This document shows positions 45,179 through 54,440 of a stretch of DNA of 64,000 bases, piece after piece. The notes under the pieces are model-generated. The model made no database searches. It saw nothing but the letters and a program-made list of their open reading frames with translations, and was not told where the DNA came from. This DNA is from JAJTHC01 sp044348005 (GTDB lineage: Bacteria; Cyanobacteriota; Vampirovibrionia; Vampirovibrionales; JAJTHC01): assembly GCA_044348005.1 (NCBI GenBank), contig JBIKTR010000010.1, forward strand, positions 1-64,000, in the 5' to 3' direction. The position numbers and the translations under genes were made by a program. The stretch's first letter is position 1. Every line of letters begins with the position of its first letter.

Positions 45179-45771
45179 GCGAACAAACGCCCTTAAGCTA
45201 TGAACACGTCTGTCAAAACTTGGAACTCTACATCGACAAAGCCCAGTTGGATCAACGCATTCAAGCTATGGCCTTGGCCATTAACGAACGTTACGCGGGG
45301 GTAGAAGAACTCACGATTTTGTGCGTATTAAAAGGCAGTTTTATGTTCGTGAGTGATTTAGTCAAGTACTTAAAAGTGCCTTGCCAGCTGGAGTTCATTC
45401 GTTTGGCCAGTTATGGCGAAAGCATGCACAGCAGTGGTGAAGTGAAATCCGTAAACTTGACCCTGCCTAATCTCGCGAACAAGCATGTGCTGGTGCTAGA
45501 AGATATTATTGACACGGGCTTGACGCTGTCGTTTTTAATGAATTACTTGCGCAACTTGCACCATACGGCTTCATTGGCCTTGGGCGTGTTGTTGGACAAG
45601 GCCGAATGTCGCAAACGTGAAGCCCAAGAGATTGTGTGTGATTTTGTGGGCTTTCAAATCGACAATGACTTTGTGGTGGGCTACGGGCTGGACTTTGCGG
45701 GCTACTTTCGTAACTTGCCTGAAATCTATCGCTATATAGGTGCTGAGTCTTCTGATGATGCGTCGTCCTAA
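45175..45771 (+). CDS. hpt: Hypoxanthine phosphoribosyltransferase
   Basis: Hpt salvages hypoxanthine and guanine with PRPP. The 198-residue protein has the PRPP-binding VLVLEDIIDTGLTL near residue 105, VLKGSFMFVSDL, LASYGESMHSSGEV and the C-terminal VVGYGLDFAGYFRNLPEIY. It is translationally coupled to tilS and overlaps the following DUF3326 gene. Confidence 0.95.
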   Translation: MSEQTPLSYEHVCQNLELYIDKAQLDQRIQAMALAINERYAGVEELTILCVLKGSFMFVSDLVKYLKVPCQLEFIRLASYGESMHSSGEVKSVNLTLPNLANKHVLVLEDIIDTGLTLSFLMNYLRNLHHTASLALGVLLDKAECRKREAQEIVCDFVGFQIDNDFVVGYGLDFAGYFRNLPEIYRYIGAESSDDASS

Positions 45772-46846
45772 TTTTACGGTGGCCATGGTCATTCCCACAG
45801 GGGTGGGGGCCAGTCAAGGCGGGTATGGGGGCGATGCCACCGTGTGGATGAATGCGGTGGCTTCTGTCGTGGATACCCTGCTGACGCATCCGAATGTGGC
45901 CAACGCCGCGGCCTTTCAAGCCTTGCCTCGTAATGCGTTATATGTAGAAGGCTATGGCCTAGATGCCTTTTTTAAAGGGGAATGGGCCTTAAAGCCCGTG
46001 CTTGCACAACGGGTTGGCGTGATTTTAGATGCTGGACTTGAAGCGGGCATGAAGACGCTTCAACATAACGTGATTAACGCCGTGCAAGCCACTTACGGCA
46101 CTTCAGTGGTGGCCTTGGCTGAAAGTACGGAACCCCTTCAACTCAGCCTTTCGCTCAACGAATCGGGGATTTCGGTGGGGACTTGGCAGAATCCGCAAGC
46201 GGTGCTAGAAGTGGCGAAAACCTTAATGCACCACCATGGGGTGAGTGCTTTAGCGGTGGTCAGCCGTATGGAAGAACCCGCTGAAAGTGTGTATAACACG
46301 GGAACAGGGGTGGACCCGATTGGGGGCTTAGAAGCGATAGTGTCTCATACGCTGGTGCAGGCCTTGGGGATTCCTGTGGCCAATGCCCCGTGCTTTGACT
46401 GGGAGGAGGCTCAACCGCGTCGCAACGAGTTGGTGCATCCGTTTACAGCATCTGAATACACGACGGCAAGCTTTTTGCCGTGTGTGTTACAGGGGTTGCA
46501 TCGGGCGCCTGATTTTGTGCCTGTGGCGGATGCTTCGGCGTTTAAACACGCGGGTGTGTGCTTCACGTGTGAAGATCTCAATGCGCTGGTGTTGCCGTAT
46601 GATTGCATGGGGGGCGTGCCGTTTTTAACGGCCGTTGCACGAGGCCTTCCCGTGATTGCGGTTCGATCGAATCAAACGGTGTTGTCCGTCAGCGCGCAAG
46701 CGCTTTTGGGGCAGGACGCGGTGGCGCAATTGGTGGCCCAGGGCCGTTACTATGAAGTCCACAATTACGATGAGGCGGTGGGTTTGTTACAACGCCTAAA
46801 ACTCGGCTTACACGCCCCCAACCCGCGTGGGGTCGCTAGGGTTTAA
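45755..46846 (+). CDS. DUF3326 family protein, unknown function
   Basis: About 363 residues from the tandem ATG at 45755/45758; the gene overlaps the end of hpt. The opening VAMVIPTGVGASQGGYGGDA is the DUF3326 signature, followed by VEGYGLDAFF, LDAGLEAGMKTLQHNVINA, VDPIGGLEAIVSH and GGVPFLTAVARGLPVIAV. The family is, to my knowledge, found mainly in cyanobacteria and plastid-bearing eukaryotes and has no assigned function. Its presence supports a cyanobacterium-related host. Confidence 0.85.
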   Translation: MMRRPNFTVAMVIPTGVGASQGGYGGDATVWMNAVASVVDTLLTHPNVANAAAFQALPRNALYVEGYGLDAFFKGEWALKPVLAQRVGVILDAGLEAGMKTLQHNVINAVQATYGTSVVALAESTEPLQLSLSLNESGISVGTWQNPQAVLEVAKTLMHHHGVSALAVVSRMEEPAESVYNTGTGVDPIGGLEAIVSHTLVQALGIPVANAPCFDWEEAQPRRNELVHPFTASEYTTASFLPCVLQGLHRAPDFVPVADASAFKHAGVCFTCEDLNALVLPYDCMGGVPFLTAVARGLPVIAVRSNQTVLSVSAQALLGQDAVAQLVAQGRYYEVHNYDEAVGLLQRLKLGLHAPNPRGVARV

Positions 46847-46863
46847 ATTACTTGGGAGTACTT

Positions 46864-47571
46864 TCATACTAATGTTGTAGGAAGTTTGTCTATTATATTT
46901 GAGAACATTTGATTTAAGTCTGTGTGTGGAAGCAAGTTTTTCACCCCATTTATAATTGTATCAATTAAGTTACCAATGTTCGGTATTCTATCAGCATAAG
47001 CGACATACAAAACGGAAATAATACTAAGCAAACCTCCTTTACCCGCAGGAGTTTCTAATGCCTTTGCAATGAGAGCAAATATTTGAGGGTCTATTTCTAG
47101 TTTTGGAGCTACCGTGTTTATAAATGTCTTTGCTACTTTATCTCCAGCTTCCCCTATAGTTTCCAATACAGCACTTTCAGCGTTCCATCCTGCCTTGTCT
47201 CGAATCCTAAATGCTTCTTGCACTTTATTTGTTTGTGGCTTTACCTTAGGCACTGGAGCAGCCTCTGGGACTTCTACGGCGGGGGCTAACGGTGGTGTAA
47301 TGGATGCGGGCGGGGCTTGCTTAGACTCCCCAAACAAAAAGTCATGCACCTTTCCCCACACCTGATGCAACCCCATTAGCCCCACCACGCCCACCCCGAC
47401 CACAGCAGCCGTTTTAACAGGCGAAAGCGTCGCACGCGCCTTGGCTTTGTTGCGGGCTTCTTCAGCGTGATGGGTATTGACGGCAGGCCGAAGCACGGGC
47501 GCCGACGGCGTAATGGCCGTTCGCACCTGACTGTACAAAGAAAGGGGTGGAGTAGTAGGAAAAGACGACAT
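46864..47571 (-). CDS. Single-pass membrane protein with low-complexity N-terminus, unknown
   Basis: The 235-residue product begins MSSFPTTPPLSLYSQVRTA, with a Pro/Ala/Thr-rich start and a basic stretch (EEARNKAKARATLSP). A membrane segment (VKTAAVVGVGVVGLMGLHQV, about 54-73) is followed by a Pro-rich linker and a helical domain (about 115-235, IGEAGDKVAKTFINTVAPKL). No family is recognised. It matches the style of the genes at 30220 and 31276. Upstream on its strand AAAAAAGAT and TTTTAGT occur at the right spacing, but the TAGCAC half is degenerate (GGTTCC). Confidence 0.7.
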   Translation of the reverse strand: MSSFPTTPPLSLYSQVRTAITPSAPVLRPAVNTHHAEEARNKAKARATLSPVKTAAVVGVGVVGLMGLHQVWGKVHDFLFGESKQAPPASITPPLAPAVEVPEAAPVPKVKPQTNKVQEAFRIRDKAGWNAESAVLETIGEAGDKVAKTFINTVAPKLEIDPQIFALIAKALETPAGKGGLLSIISVLYVAYADRIPNIGNLIDTIINGVKNLLPHTDLNQMFSNIIDKLPTTLV

Positions 47572-47719
47572 GAAAAAACCCTATAAAATAGTTCCTACTA
47601 TACTAAAACCACCACACATCTTTTTTGGAACCTTGACTGATCTCTTTCATGTAACATTTTCAAAATACCATTATAGTTTTTAGACTTTTGAACCGAACTA
47701 CATAAAAAAAGGAGTCCCA

Positions 47720-48370
47720 ATGCCTAGATTAACATACCCACACGCCTTGGCTTTTTCCTTAACAGAATTACTTGTTTCCCTTGCTGTACTAGGACTTATA
47801 GGTGCCTTTGCCATCCCTAAAGTCATACAAGTCACCAATGAAAATAGCTTACGTAGCAACTATAAAACAACCATAAGCGCTCTTCAAAAAGTAGTTTCAA
47901 ATGGTATGTATAACGCTGATTTTAACGAGTTGACCGATTTTAATGTGGCCAACCCCGATAGCGGACTGACCACTTACTTTACGAACCAATTCAACGCCAC
48001 GCCTTGTGAAGCTGGCAACACCACAAACGTAAATTGCCAAATGCAATGGGGGGCGGGTGCCACTGCACCGAGCCTCGTCACAGGGAGTTCGGCTCGGTGG
48101 ATTTTACCTTCTGGAGCGAGAGTCTGGATCCCTCAAGCCTTGGGGGCAGACGGCTTACTTCGCTTTAGAATTGATGCACGACTGGAAGGGCCATCGAGCA
48201 ATGATTCCACCTTGGGTGATTTGCCAGACTTACTAGAACTGACGTGTAATTTAAACGATGCCACCATCGCGTTTGCCATCCCTATTGCTAACTACCCTTT
48301 AAAGCCGGGGGAATGCAAGCCCAGTGATGCCAACAATCAGGCGATTTATGAAGCTATTTACAATGATTAG
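47720..48370 (+). CDS. Type IV pilin-like (prepilin) protein
   Basis: The 216-residue product has a prepilin N-terminus: a 12-residue leader, then FSLTELLVSLAVLGLIGAFA, with the conserved Glu at position 5 after the cleavage point. The residue before the cleavage site is Ala, not the usual Gly, which could slow peptidase processing. Two Cys (TPCEA...NVNCQMQ) and a late ELTCNL...PGECK pair could form disulfides. AAAAAGGAG precedes the ATG. It may be a minor pilin of a pilus or competence pseudopilus; no other pilus gene is near. Confidence 0.82.
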   Translation: MPRLTYPHALAFSLTELLVSLAVLGLIGAFAIPKVIQVTNENSLRSNYKTTISALQKVVSNGMYNADFNELTDFNVANPDSGLTTYFTNQFNATPCEAGNTTNVNCQMQWGAGATAPSLVTGSSARWILPSGARVWIPQALGADGLLRFRIDARLEGPSSNDSTLGDLPDLLELTCNLNDATIAFAIPIANYPLKPGECKPSDANNQAIYEAIYND

Positions 48371-48458
48371 CAGGGTTAATCGTTACAGTGTGGGGGTGTT
48401 GTTGCTTTTTGTAGGCCTTTATAGGATGATAAAACTCTGAAAGCACCACCCGTTTACC

Positions 48459-49685
48459 ATGAAAGCCCACGCCATGACCACACCCCGCCGCGCCTTTATT
48501 CTTGTGATTGATGCCCTAGGCGTTGGCGCCATGCCTGATGCGCCTGACTACCACGACAGCCTTGACGTCAACACGCTTGGGCATATTGATGCCAGCGTCA
48601 CGCGTCTACAGCTTCCCACGCTAGAAGCCTTGGGCTTGGGGCATCTTCTGCCCTTAAGGCATGTAAACGCCGTGGAAACCCCCTTGGCAAGCGTCGCCAA
48701 GCTCGCAGAACATTCAAAGGGGAAAGACACCACAACAGGGCATTGGGAAATGGCAGGCATCGTGCTTGAAACGCCGTTTCCAACCTATCCCGACGGCTTT
48801 CGGGATGAACTGGTGCACGCGTTTATTCAGCAAAGCGGCTGTGGCGATATTTTGGGCAACAAACCCGCCAGTGGCACAAAAATCCTAGAAGAATTGGGCG
48901 AAAAACACCTGGAAACGGGCTTTCCGATTGTGTACACCAGTGCAGACAGCGTGTGGCAAATTGCCTGCCATGTGGAAAAAGTCCCCCTTCAAACGCTTTA
49001 CCGTTGGTGTGAAATCGCTCGTGAGATTTTAAGGGGCGACGATGAACTCTCTCGAGTCATTGCACGACCCTTTGAAGGCGAAGTGGGCGCGTTTCGGCGG
49101 ATTGGTTCGGCTCGGCATGACTATGCGGTGGAACCGCCTCGTGAAGGCAATTATTTAGTCGCGGCCCAAGAAGCAGGCGCTCAAGTCATTGGCATCGGCA
49201 AGATTCACGATATTTTTTGTGGCGTGGGCATCACCCATAGTTTGAAAAGTCAAGACAATGCCCACGGTCAAGCCCTGATGCAGGATCTCGTGGAAGGCAA
49301 AACCGATTTGTCGGCTTTTGCCTTGACAACAGCCACTTTTGAGCCGAACGCGCCACAACTGATTTTCAACAACTTGGTGGAAACGGATATGAACTATGGG
49401 CACCGTCGAGATGTAGACGGCTACGCCCGCGCCCTTGAAGCCATCGATGTTCAGCTCAAGCCTTTTATAGACGCCATGACCCCAGACGACTTGCTCGTGA
49501 TTACGGGCGATCACGGATGCGACCCGACTGCTCCGGGGAGTGACCACACTCGAGAGTATGTGCCGTACGTGGCGTACAGCCCTAGCTTAAAAGGCGGTGT
49601 GCTTGGCACGCTTGAAGGGTTTCACCACGTGGGTAAAGTGTGTTTAGACTGGCTGGGGGTAGAGATCCCAAATGCGGCTCGATAA
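48459..49685 (+). CDS. deoB: Phosphopentomutase
   Basis: DeoB interconverts ribose-1- and ribose-5-phosphate in nucleoside salvage. The 408-residue alkaline-phosphatase-fold protein shows the metal site VIDALGVGAMPDA, LGHI, TTGHWEMAG, and GDHGCDPTAPGSDHTREY. The start at 48459 has no clear ribosome site; ATG 48474 (MTTPRRAF) is an equally good alternative that better matches family length. Its end overlaps the S4 gene by 14 bp. Confidence 0.94.
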   Translation: MKAHAMTTPRRAFILVIDALGVGAMPDAPDYHDSLDVNTLGHIDASVTRLQLPTLEALGLGHLLPLRHVNAVETPLASVAKLAEHSKGKDTTTGHWEMAGIVLETPFPTYPDGFRDELVHAFIQQSGCGDILGNKPASGTKILEELGEKHLETGFPIVYTSADSVWQIACHVEKVPLQTLYRWCEIAREILRGDDELSRVIARPFEGEVGAFRRIGSARHDYAVEPPREGNYLVAAQEAGAQVIGIGKIHDIFCGVGITHSLKSQDNAHGQALMQDLVEGKTDLSAFALTTATFEPNAPQLIFNNLVETDMNYGHRRDVDGYARALEAIDVQLKPFIDAMTPDDLLVITGDHGCDPTAPGSDHTREYVPYVAYSPSLKGGVLGTLEGFHHVGKVCLDWLGVEIPNAAR

Positions 49686-49986
49686 GTTTTTGAAAATGAC
49701 ACGGCTCATTAAGCGTCGCACCTTGGCCAACGAATTGTGTGATATGGGGGGCGTGACTGTAAACGCGAAAGTGGCCAAAGCCGCCACCGCCATTAAAATT
49801 GGCGATGATCTTGAACTACGGTTCGGCAATAAAATCGTCCGCGCACGAGTGCTTGAACTGCCTTTGCGTCCTGCGGGTAATTTGGCCACGGCGTCTCAGT
49901 ATGTGGATGTGTATCACCAAGAACGCCTTGAAACGCCGTTACCATACCCTATGGATGATACCAACGAAGAGGCGAGCGCCTTATGA
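49672..49986 (+). CDS. S4-domain RNA-binding protein (RqcP/Hsp15-like)
   Basis: The 104-residue protein is an S4 domain from the first residue: MRLDKFLKMTRLIKRRTLANELC, GGVTVNAKVAKAATAI, IGDDLELRFG. Members such as RqcP and Hsp15 rescue stalled 50S subunits carrying nascent chains. A basic/acidic C-terminal extension of about 25 residues follows. It lies between deoB and the DUF4112 gene with overlaps at both ends. Confidence 0.87.
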   Translation: MRLDKFLKMTRLIKRRTLANELCDMGGVTVNAKVAKAATAIKIGDDLELRFGNKIVRARVLELPLRPAGNLATASQYVDVYHQERLETPLPYPMDDTNEEASAL

Positions 49987-50432
49987 AGTTCCCCTTCTTC
50001 AACGAAGAAGTCCTGCTCAAAAAACGAACGCCACCGGCCCTTAAAGTCGCCAAAATGCTGAGTGTGTTGATGGACAGCGCCTTTCGCATTCCCTTCACGA
50101 AAAAAACCTTCGGCATCGATGCCTTGGTCGGCGCGGTTCCCGTACTGGGGGATGCGATTACGTTTTTAATTTCAGGGTATTTGTTGACCTTAGCCGTGTA
50201 TTATAAAGCCCCTGCGTCGTTGTTGTTCAAAATGTTGGGCAACATCACGCTGGATTACCTCATTGGTGTGGTGCCTGTTGTAGGGGATGTGTTTGATGTT
50301 TTTTTCAAGGCGAACATTCGTAATTATGCGTTGTTGTTGACCTTTTTAGAAACGCATCGGGCGGATTTGTTTGTGGAAGGCAAAAGCCCTCCGACGAAAG
50401 TGGATCCTTCTCAAGCGGTGGTGGATCTATGA
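49983..50432 (+). CDS. DUF4112 membrane-associated protein
   Basis: The 149-residue protein matches DUF4112: MDSAFRIPFTKKTFGIDALVGAVP and VLGDAITFLIS, with a second repeat-like LIGVVPVVGDVFDVFFKANIRN. The two GxVPVxGD blocks sit in hydrophobic segments and suggest a small integral membrane protein. It overlaps the S4 gene and rsmB by 4 bp each, so all are one operon. The function of the family is unknown to me. Confidence 0.85.
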   Translation: MKFPFFNEEVLLKKRTPPALKVAKMLSVLMDSAFRIPFTKKTFGIDALVGAVPVLGDAITFLISGYLLTLAVYYKAPASLLFKMLGNITLDYLIGVVPVVGDVFDVFFKANIRNYALLLTFLETHRADLFVEGKSPPTKVDPSQAVVDL

Positions 50433-51838
50433 TGAGCCGTTCCTTTCCGTCGAGTGTTAAAAACTTGCCTCCTAGCCCACATGCCTTGGCGTTGCGTCTG
50501 ATTTATGGCATGGACTTGGACATTTTCGACAAGGCCGATGACGCCCTCTACGATGCTTTAAGCCACGCTCCCTTTGACCGTTTGACGCCTCAAGAACGGG
50601 GACTCGCCACCATGCTCGTCAATGAAAGCCTGCGGTGGAGTTTGACGCTGAAAAGTCGGCTTAAAACCCTCACTAAGAAACGGTTTAAGGATTTGCAAGC
50701 TCCGTTGAGACACCTGCTTTTGCTGGGCTTGTTGAGCGTTTTGCATCCGCAAGAACGTGAAAAAGAACGTGGCTATAGCCAAGTACAAGCATGGGTCGAA
50801 CTAGCGAAAGCCTGTAAATTGGCTCCTGCCCAAGTGGGGATGCTCAATGCCTGTTTGCGTCGAGCGTCTGAAGAGCTGGCTCCTTTGGGCGACGTAGAAG
50901 CTAACTTTAAAGGGACAGCCTTTGAACGCCAAAGCCTCGCCAGCGGATGGCCCACATGGGCGTTGAAGGAACTCCAGCAGGCGACGGATGCTGAAACGGT
51001 GGACGCTTACATTCAAGCGTCTCACCAAAAACAGCCGATGACGCTGTTTCACACGCAAGCCCGCAGTCAAGCAGAGATGCAACCAGTGCTTCAACACTTG
51101 GCTTCACACGGCATTGAAACGCATCAACCGTTTTTGCCCGATTTTCCTCAAGCGATCCACCTTGAAGACGCTTTAAAGGGAGGCATCACGACTTTGCCTG
51201 CTTGGGACGCTGGGGCGTGGTATGTGCAAGATTATGGTTCCGCATGGGTGGCGCGTCACGCATGCGACGCGATGAAGGCCTATGAATCGCCTGTTGTGGT
51301 GGATTTATGCGCCGCCCCCGGTTCTAAGACGTGGTGGCTCGCGAAAGCCGTTGAAAACGGTGGTCACGTTCATGCGGTGGATGTTTCCGCCAAACGTTTG
51401 GAGCGGTTGACCGAAAATATGACACGGCTCAAACTCAACGAACGCGTGAGTGTGCATACCGCCGATGCGACGACGTTTACACTTGCAACACCTGCCGATG
51501 TCGTGCTGGTGGATGCGCCTTGTTCCGCCTTGGGGACGGTGTCGCATCACCCTGATTTGTGGATGAACCGTAGTGAAGCGAGCTTGAAGGAATTCCCCCC
51601 CTTGCAGTTGGCGATTTTGTCACAGGCGGCGTGCTTGTGCCATGAAGCATCCACCTTGATTTACAGTACCTGCACATGGCGAGTGGCGGAAAATCAGCGT
51701 GTGATTGAGTCCTTTTTAAACACCCACACCGATTGGCACTTGGTGGAAGAGCATACCTTGCCGATGACCGCCCTGCACGATGGTTTTTATGTCGCTATGT
51801 TGAAGCGCTGTTCGTCTCTTTCGTCTTTGCATCACTAG
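50429..51838 (+). CDS. rsmB: 16S rRNA m5C967 methyltransferase
   Basis: RsmB methylates cytosine-967 of 16S rRNA. The 469-residue protein has an N-terminal NusB-like RNA-binding domain (about 20-160) and a Rossmann methyltransferase domain: SAM motif I VDLCAAPGSKT near residue 290, motif IV DAPCSALG (general Cys, about 365), and motif VI IYSTCTW (catalytic Cys, about 412). It overlaps DUF4112 by 4 bp and the next minus-strand gene by 44 bp at its end. Confidence 0.93.
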   Translation: MMSRSFPSSVKNLPPSPHALALRLIYGMDLDIFDKADDALYDALSHAPFDRLTPQERGLATMLVNESLRWSLTLKSRLKTLTKKRFKDLQAPLRHLLLLGLLSVLHPQEREKERGYSQVQAWVELAKACKLAPAQVGMLNACLRRASEELAPLGDVEANFKGTAFERQSLASGWPTWALKELQQATDAETVDAYIQASHQKQPMTLFHTQARSQAEMQPVLQHLASHGIETHQPFLPDFPQAIHLEDALKGGITTLPAWDAGAWYVQDYGSAWVARHACDAMKAYESPVVVDLCAAPGSKTWWLAKAVENGGHVHAVDVSAKRLERLTENMTRLKLNERVSVHTADATTFTLATPADVVLVDAPCSALGTVSHHPDLWMNRSEASLKEFPPLQLAILSQAACLCHEASTLIYSTCTWRVAENQRVIESFLNTHTDWHLVEEHTLPMTALHDGFYVAMLKRCSSLSSLHH

Positions 51839-52760
51839 TGGGTTGCAAAGGGGACGTTTGTGGCTTTTGTTGGTTTTGCGCGTCTTGAGCATCCTGAAGT
51901 TGGGATTTTTGCAGGCCTGAAATGGCGTCATCCACGATTTGGGCTTCAAGGCCAAGCATGCCTACGCTGTCTCTTAATCGATTAAGTTCGTTTAAGACTT
52001 CGGGGCTGGGGTAGCGGTAGCACCCCACTTGCATGGCGCGTAACATGGCTTCATGCACCACGGCAGAAGGGTCTCTCAAGATTTTAAGCGCAAAGGCATC
52101 GACATACGGCTTAAACTGTGGGCGTTTTTCTAAATTGGGATTGGCGCTTAAAATAATAAAAAAGTCGTTGGCCGCATCGACGCGTCGCATCCAGTCGGGG
52201 TCTTCCAAGCGAAGATTCAACGAACGCATGATGCCATCATCAAAGCCCCGCACGTTAGGGGGTAGTTCCACTGGTGTGGGAATGGCGGGAGACGGTGGGG
52301 TCGGTTCCGTTGGCGGGGGGGAAGGGTCTGGATTTTGAGCAGGCGGCGGTGCGCTGACTTCTGAAGAGGCTTCTGACTCTTCGCCAGAAGACGCTGGAGG
52401 ATCCACCTTTAGATCCGACGGCTTTGGGGGACTAGGTGGATTCGGGGTGACTAGGGGATTTTCCACTGGATCAGACGCTGGAGGCGTTTCGGGCGAAAGT
52501 GGCATGGCGGAAGGGTTCCCTTGGGGGGGATTTACAGGGGAGGACGCCACTTCGGGGGGGGGGCTTGTCTGCTGTGGTGGAGGGGTCATAGAAGCCCAGC
52601 CGTAGCTAGACGGCGGTAAAAATGTACTCGGTAAGGGTGGAGGGGGAGGGATGTCTAAGGGGGCAATGTCCACCGAAAAGGTGGGTAAATCAAGGGGTTG
52701 GCCTTTTGAAACACAAGGCGCGGCGGGAAGCGAGAAGCGGGCATAGGGGGGAATAGACAT
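51795..52760 (-). CDS. Pro-rich protein with HEAT-like C-terminus, unknown
   Basis: The 321-residue product begins MSIPPYARFSLPAAPC and is dominated to about residue 170 by Pro and Ser (PPPPLPSTFLPPSS, PPAQNPDPSPPPTEP). The C-terminal half is helical and HEAT-like: DPDWMRRVDAANDFFIILSA, FALKILRDPSAVVHEAMLRA, NRLRDSVGMLGLEAQIVDDA. No signal peptide or membrane segment is seen. AAGGTG precedes the ATG. It shares the TAGCAC promoter element with several other unrecognised genes. Its end overlaps rsmB by 44 bp on the other strand. Confidence 0.7.
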   Translation of the reverse strand: MSIPPYARFSLPAAPCVSKGQPLDLPTFSVDIAPLDIPPPPPLPSTFLPPSSYGWASMTPPPQQTSPPPEVASSPVNPPQGNPSAMPLSPETPPASDPVENPLVTPNPPSPPKPSDLKVDPPASSGEESEASSEVSAPPPAQNPDPSPPPTEPTPPSPAIPTPVELPPNVRGFDDGIMRSLNLRLEDPDWMRRVDAANDFFIILSANPNLEKRPQFKPYVDAFALKILRDPSAVVHEAMLRAMQVGCYRYPSPEVLNELNRLRDSVGMLGLEAQIVDDAISGLQKSQLQDAQDAQNQQKPQTSPLQPTSDAKTKETNSAST

Positions 52761-52836
52761 CAGAACACCTTTACTTGTTATGAAAGCCTAAGACTTTACA
52801 GAAGAAGACTATACAAAAGTATACACAATATACCTT

Positions 52837-52867
52837 TATAAAAGCAGCTCAATATCTTTTTGTGCTA
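52837..52867 (-). promoter_or_regulatory. Promoter-like element TAGCAC-N18-TTTTATA
   Basis: On the minus strand TAGCAC (52862-52867) is followed by AAAAAGAT, and after 18 nt by TTTTATA (52837-52843), 77 nt before the start at 52760. The A-run after TAGCAC is also seen at 31202-31207. Confidence 0.6.
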
Positions 52868-52934
52868 CCCTTGTATTATGGCTTATTTGCTATAGAATAA
52901 CGGTATAGTCAAGCTATTTGAAGGGAACGCGTCC

Positions 52935-53273
52935 ATGCCTGTTATTCATGTGTCCAACGAAGCGCTTCGTCAATTGATTGAAAACACCCCTAACTTACAA
53001 CTGGTGGATGTTCGCACGCCTGAAGAAATCAGCGAACTGGGCTACATTGCTGGTTCCTTGACCCTTCCCGTACAAACCATTGCGGATTGGGCCAGTACGC
53101 TTGATGTGACCCGACCCATCGCCTTTATGTGCCGTGGGGGCGTCAGAAGTCTTTATGCCTGCGATTATATGGAAAACGTCCTACATATGGACACCACCCT
53201 TGCCCCGTTGTACAACTTAGAACATGGCATGAGCCATTGGGATGCTGAAGTCGTCTACCCCAAACCGTCTTAA
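52935..53273 (+). CDS. Rhodanese-like sulfurtransferase
   Basis: A single rhodanese domain of 112 residues: LVDVRTPEEI near residue 24, active-site Cys in FMCRGGVRSLYAC near 67, and the closing LEHGMSHW. It transfers sulfane sulfur, or senses it. AAGGGAAC lies upstream of the ATG. It is 62 bp before mrp on the same strand, so sulfur handling for Fe-S assembly is possible, but this is inference. Confidence 0.9.
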   Translation: MPVIHVSNEALRQLIENTPNLQLVDVRTPEEISELGYIAGSLTLPVQTIADWASTLDVTRPIAFMCRGGVRSLYACDYMENVLHMDTTLAPLYNLEHGMSHWDAEVVYPKPS

Positions 53274-53335
53274 GCGTTGTTCCCCTTCTTCTAATCGTCT
53301 ATTCCCTATTTTAAACCCACAAGGAAACACCCCCC

Positions 53336-54421
53336 ATGATGCTTCAAAAAGAAGACGTCCTTAATGCCCTTAAAACCGTCAACGATCCTGAATTGCATAA
53401 GTCTCTCACGGAATTGGGGATGGTGGACAATATCGTCATCAACGGCAATGACGTGAGCTTTGACATTATTTTAACCACCAAAGCCTGCCCCTTGAAAGAA
53501 AAAATCCGTCAAGACGCACAATCCGCCGTTCAAGCCCTTGAAGGCGTGGGTAAAGTCTACGTGAACATCTCGGGCAAAACCTTGACCCCTCGCTTGCCTG
53601 AAAAGCAGGGCATTCCGGGCGTCAAAAACATTATTGCGATTTCAAGCGGTAAGGGCGGTGTGGGTAAATCCACCGTCAGCGTTAATTTGGCCTGTGCCAT
53701 GACGCTTGCTGGGGCAAAAGTCGGCATTTTAGACGCCGATATTTACGGCCCGAACATCCCCATTATGATGGGCGTTGAAGGCCAAAGCCTTAAAGGGGTG
53801 GATGAAAACAAAAAAGCTATTTTGCCTGAAGGCCATGGCGTCAAGGTGATGTCCATTAGCTTTTTGGTCAAACCAGATCAAGCCATGATTTGGCGTGGCC
53901 CGATTTTGCATAAGTCTTTGGCGCAATTTTTTACCGATATGGCGTGGGGTGAGCTGGATTATTTGTTGATTGATCTTCCCCCCGGCACTGGTGATGCTCA
54001 GCTTTCTATCAGTCAATTGGCGCCGATTACGGGCGGTATTATTGTCACCACTCCGCAGGATGTTTCCTTGGCGGATTGTCGTCGAGCCAATAGCATGTTC
54101 AAGCAAACGAATATCCCTGTGTTGGGGGTGGTAGAAAATATGAGCTATTTTGTCAATCGTCATGGCGAACGGGAAAACATTTTCGGCGAAGGTGGTGGCG
54201 AAGTCTTTACCAAAGAACTGGGTCTGGATTTGTTGGCGCAGGTGCCTTTGTTGCCCCAAGTGCGTGAAGATGCTGATGCAGGCATGCCGATTGTGATCTC
54301 AAACCCCACGTGTGAAGCGGCTTTGCAATTAACACAAGCCAGTAATGCGGTAGTGGCAAAGATTTGTGAACTGGCTGTGGCCAGTCATCAAGCCCCACAA
54401 CCGCCTTTGGCCACTGTTTAG
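53336..54421 (+). CDS. mrp: Mrp/ApbC/NBP35-family Fe-S cluster carrier ATPase
   Basis: Mrp proteins carry and deliver 4Fe-4S clusters. The 361-residue protein has an N-terminal DUF59 domain (about 1-90, DPELHKSLTELGMVDNI) and a ParA-like ATPase: ISSGKGGVGKSTVSVNLA near residue 104, LDADIYGPNIP, DLPPGTGDAQLS and PQDVSLADCRRA. A C-x-x-C motif is not obvious. The tail is short. It follows the rhodanese gene. Confidence 0.93.
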   Translation: MMLQKEDVLNALKTVNDPELHKSLTELGMVDNIVINGNDVSFDIILTTKACPLKEKIRQDAQSAVQALEGVGKVYVNISGKTLTPRLPEKQGIPGVKNIIAISSGKGGVGKSTVSVNLACAMTLAGAKVGILDADIYGPNIPIMMGVEGQSLKGVDENKKAILPEGHGVKVMSISFLVKPDQAMIWRGPILHKSLAQFFTDMAWGELDYLLIDLPPGTGDAQLSISQLAPITGGIIVTTPQDVSLADCRRANSMFKQTNIPVLGVVENMSYFVNRHGERENIFGEGGGEVFTKELGLDLLAQVPLLPQVREDADAGMPIVISNPTCEAALQLTQASNAVVAKICELAVASHQAPQPPLATV

Positions 54422-54440
54422 CTGGAGGCGTTGGCGGGTA

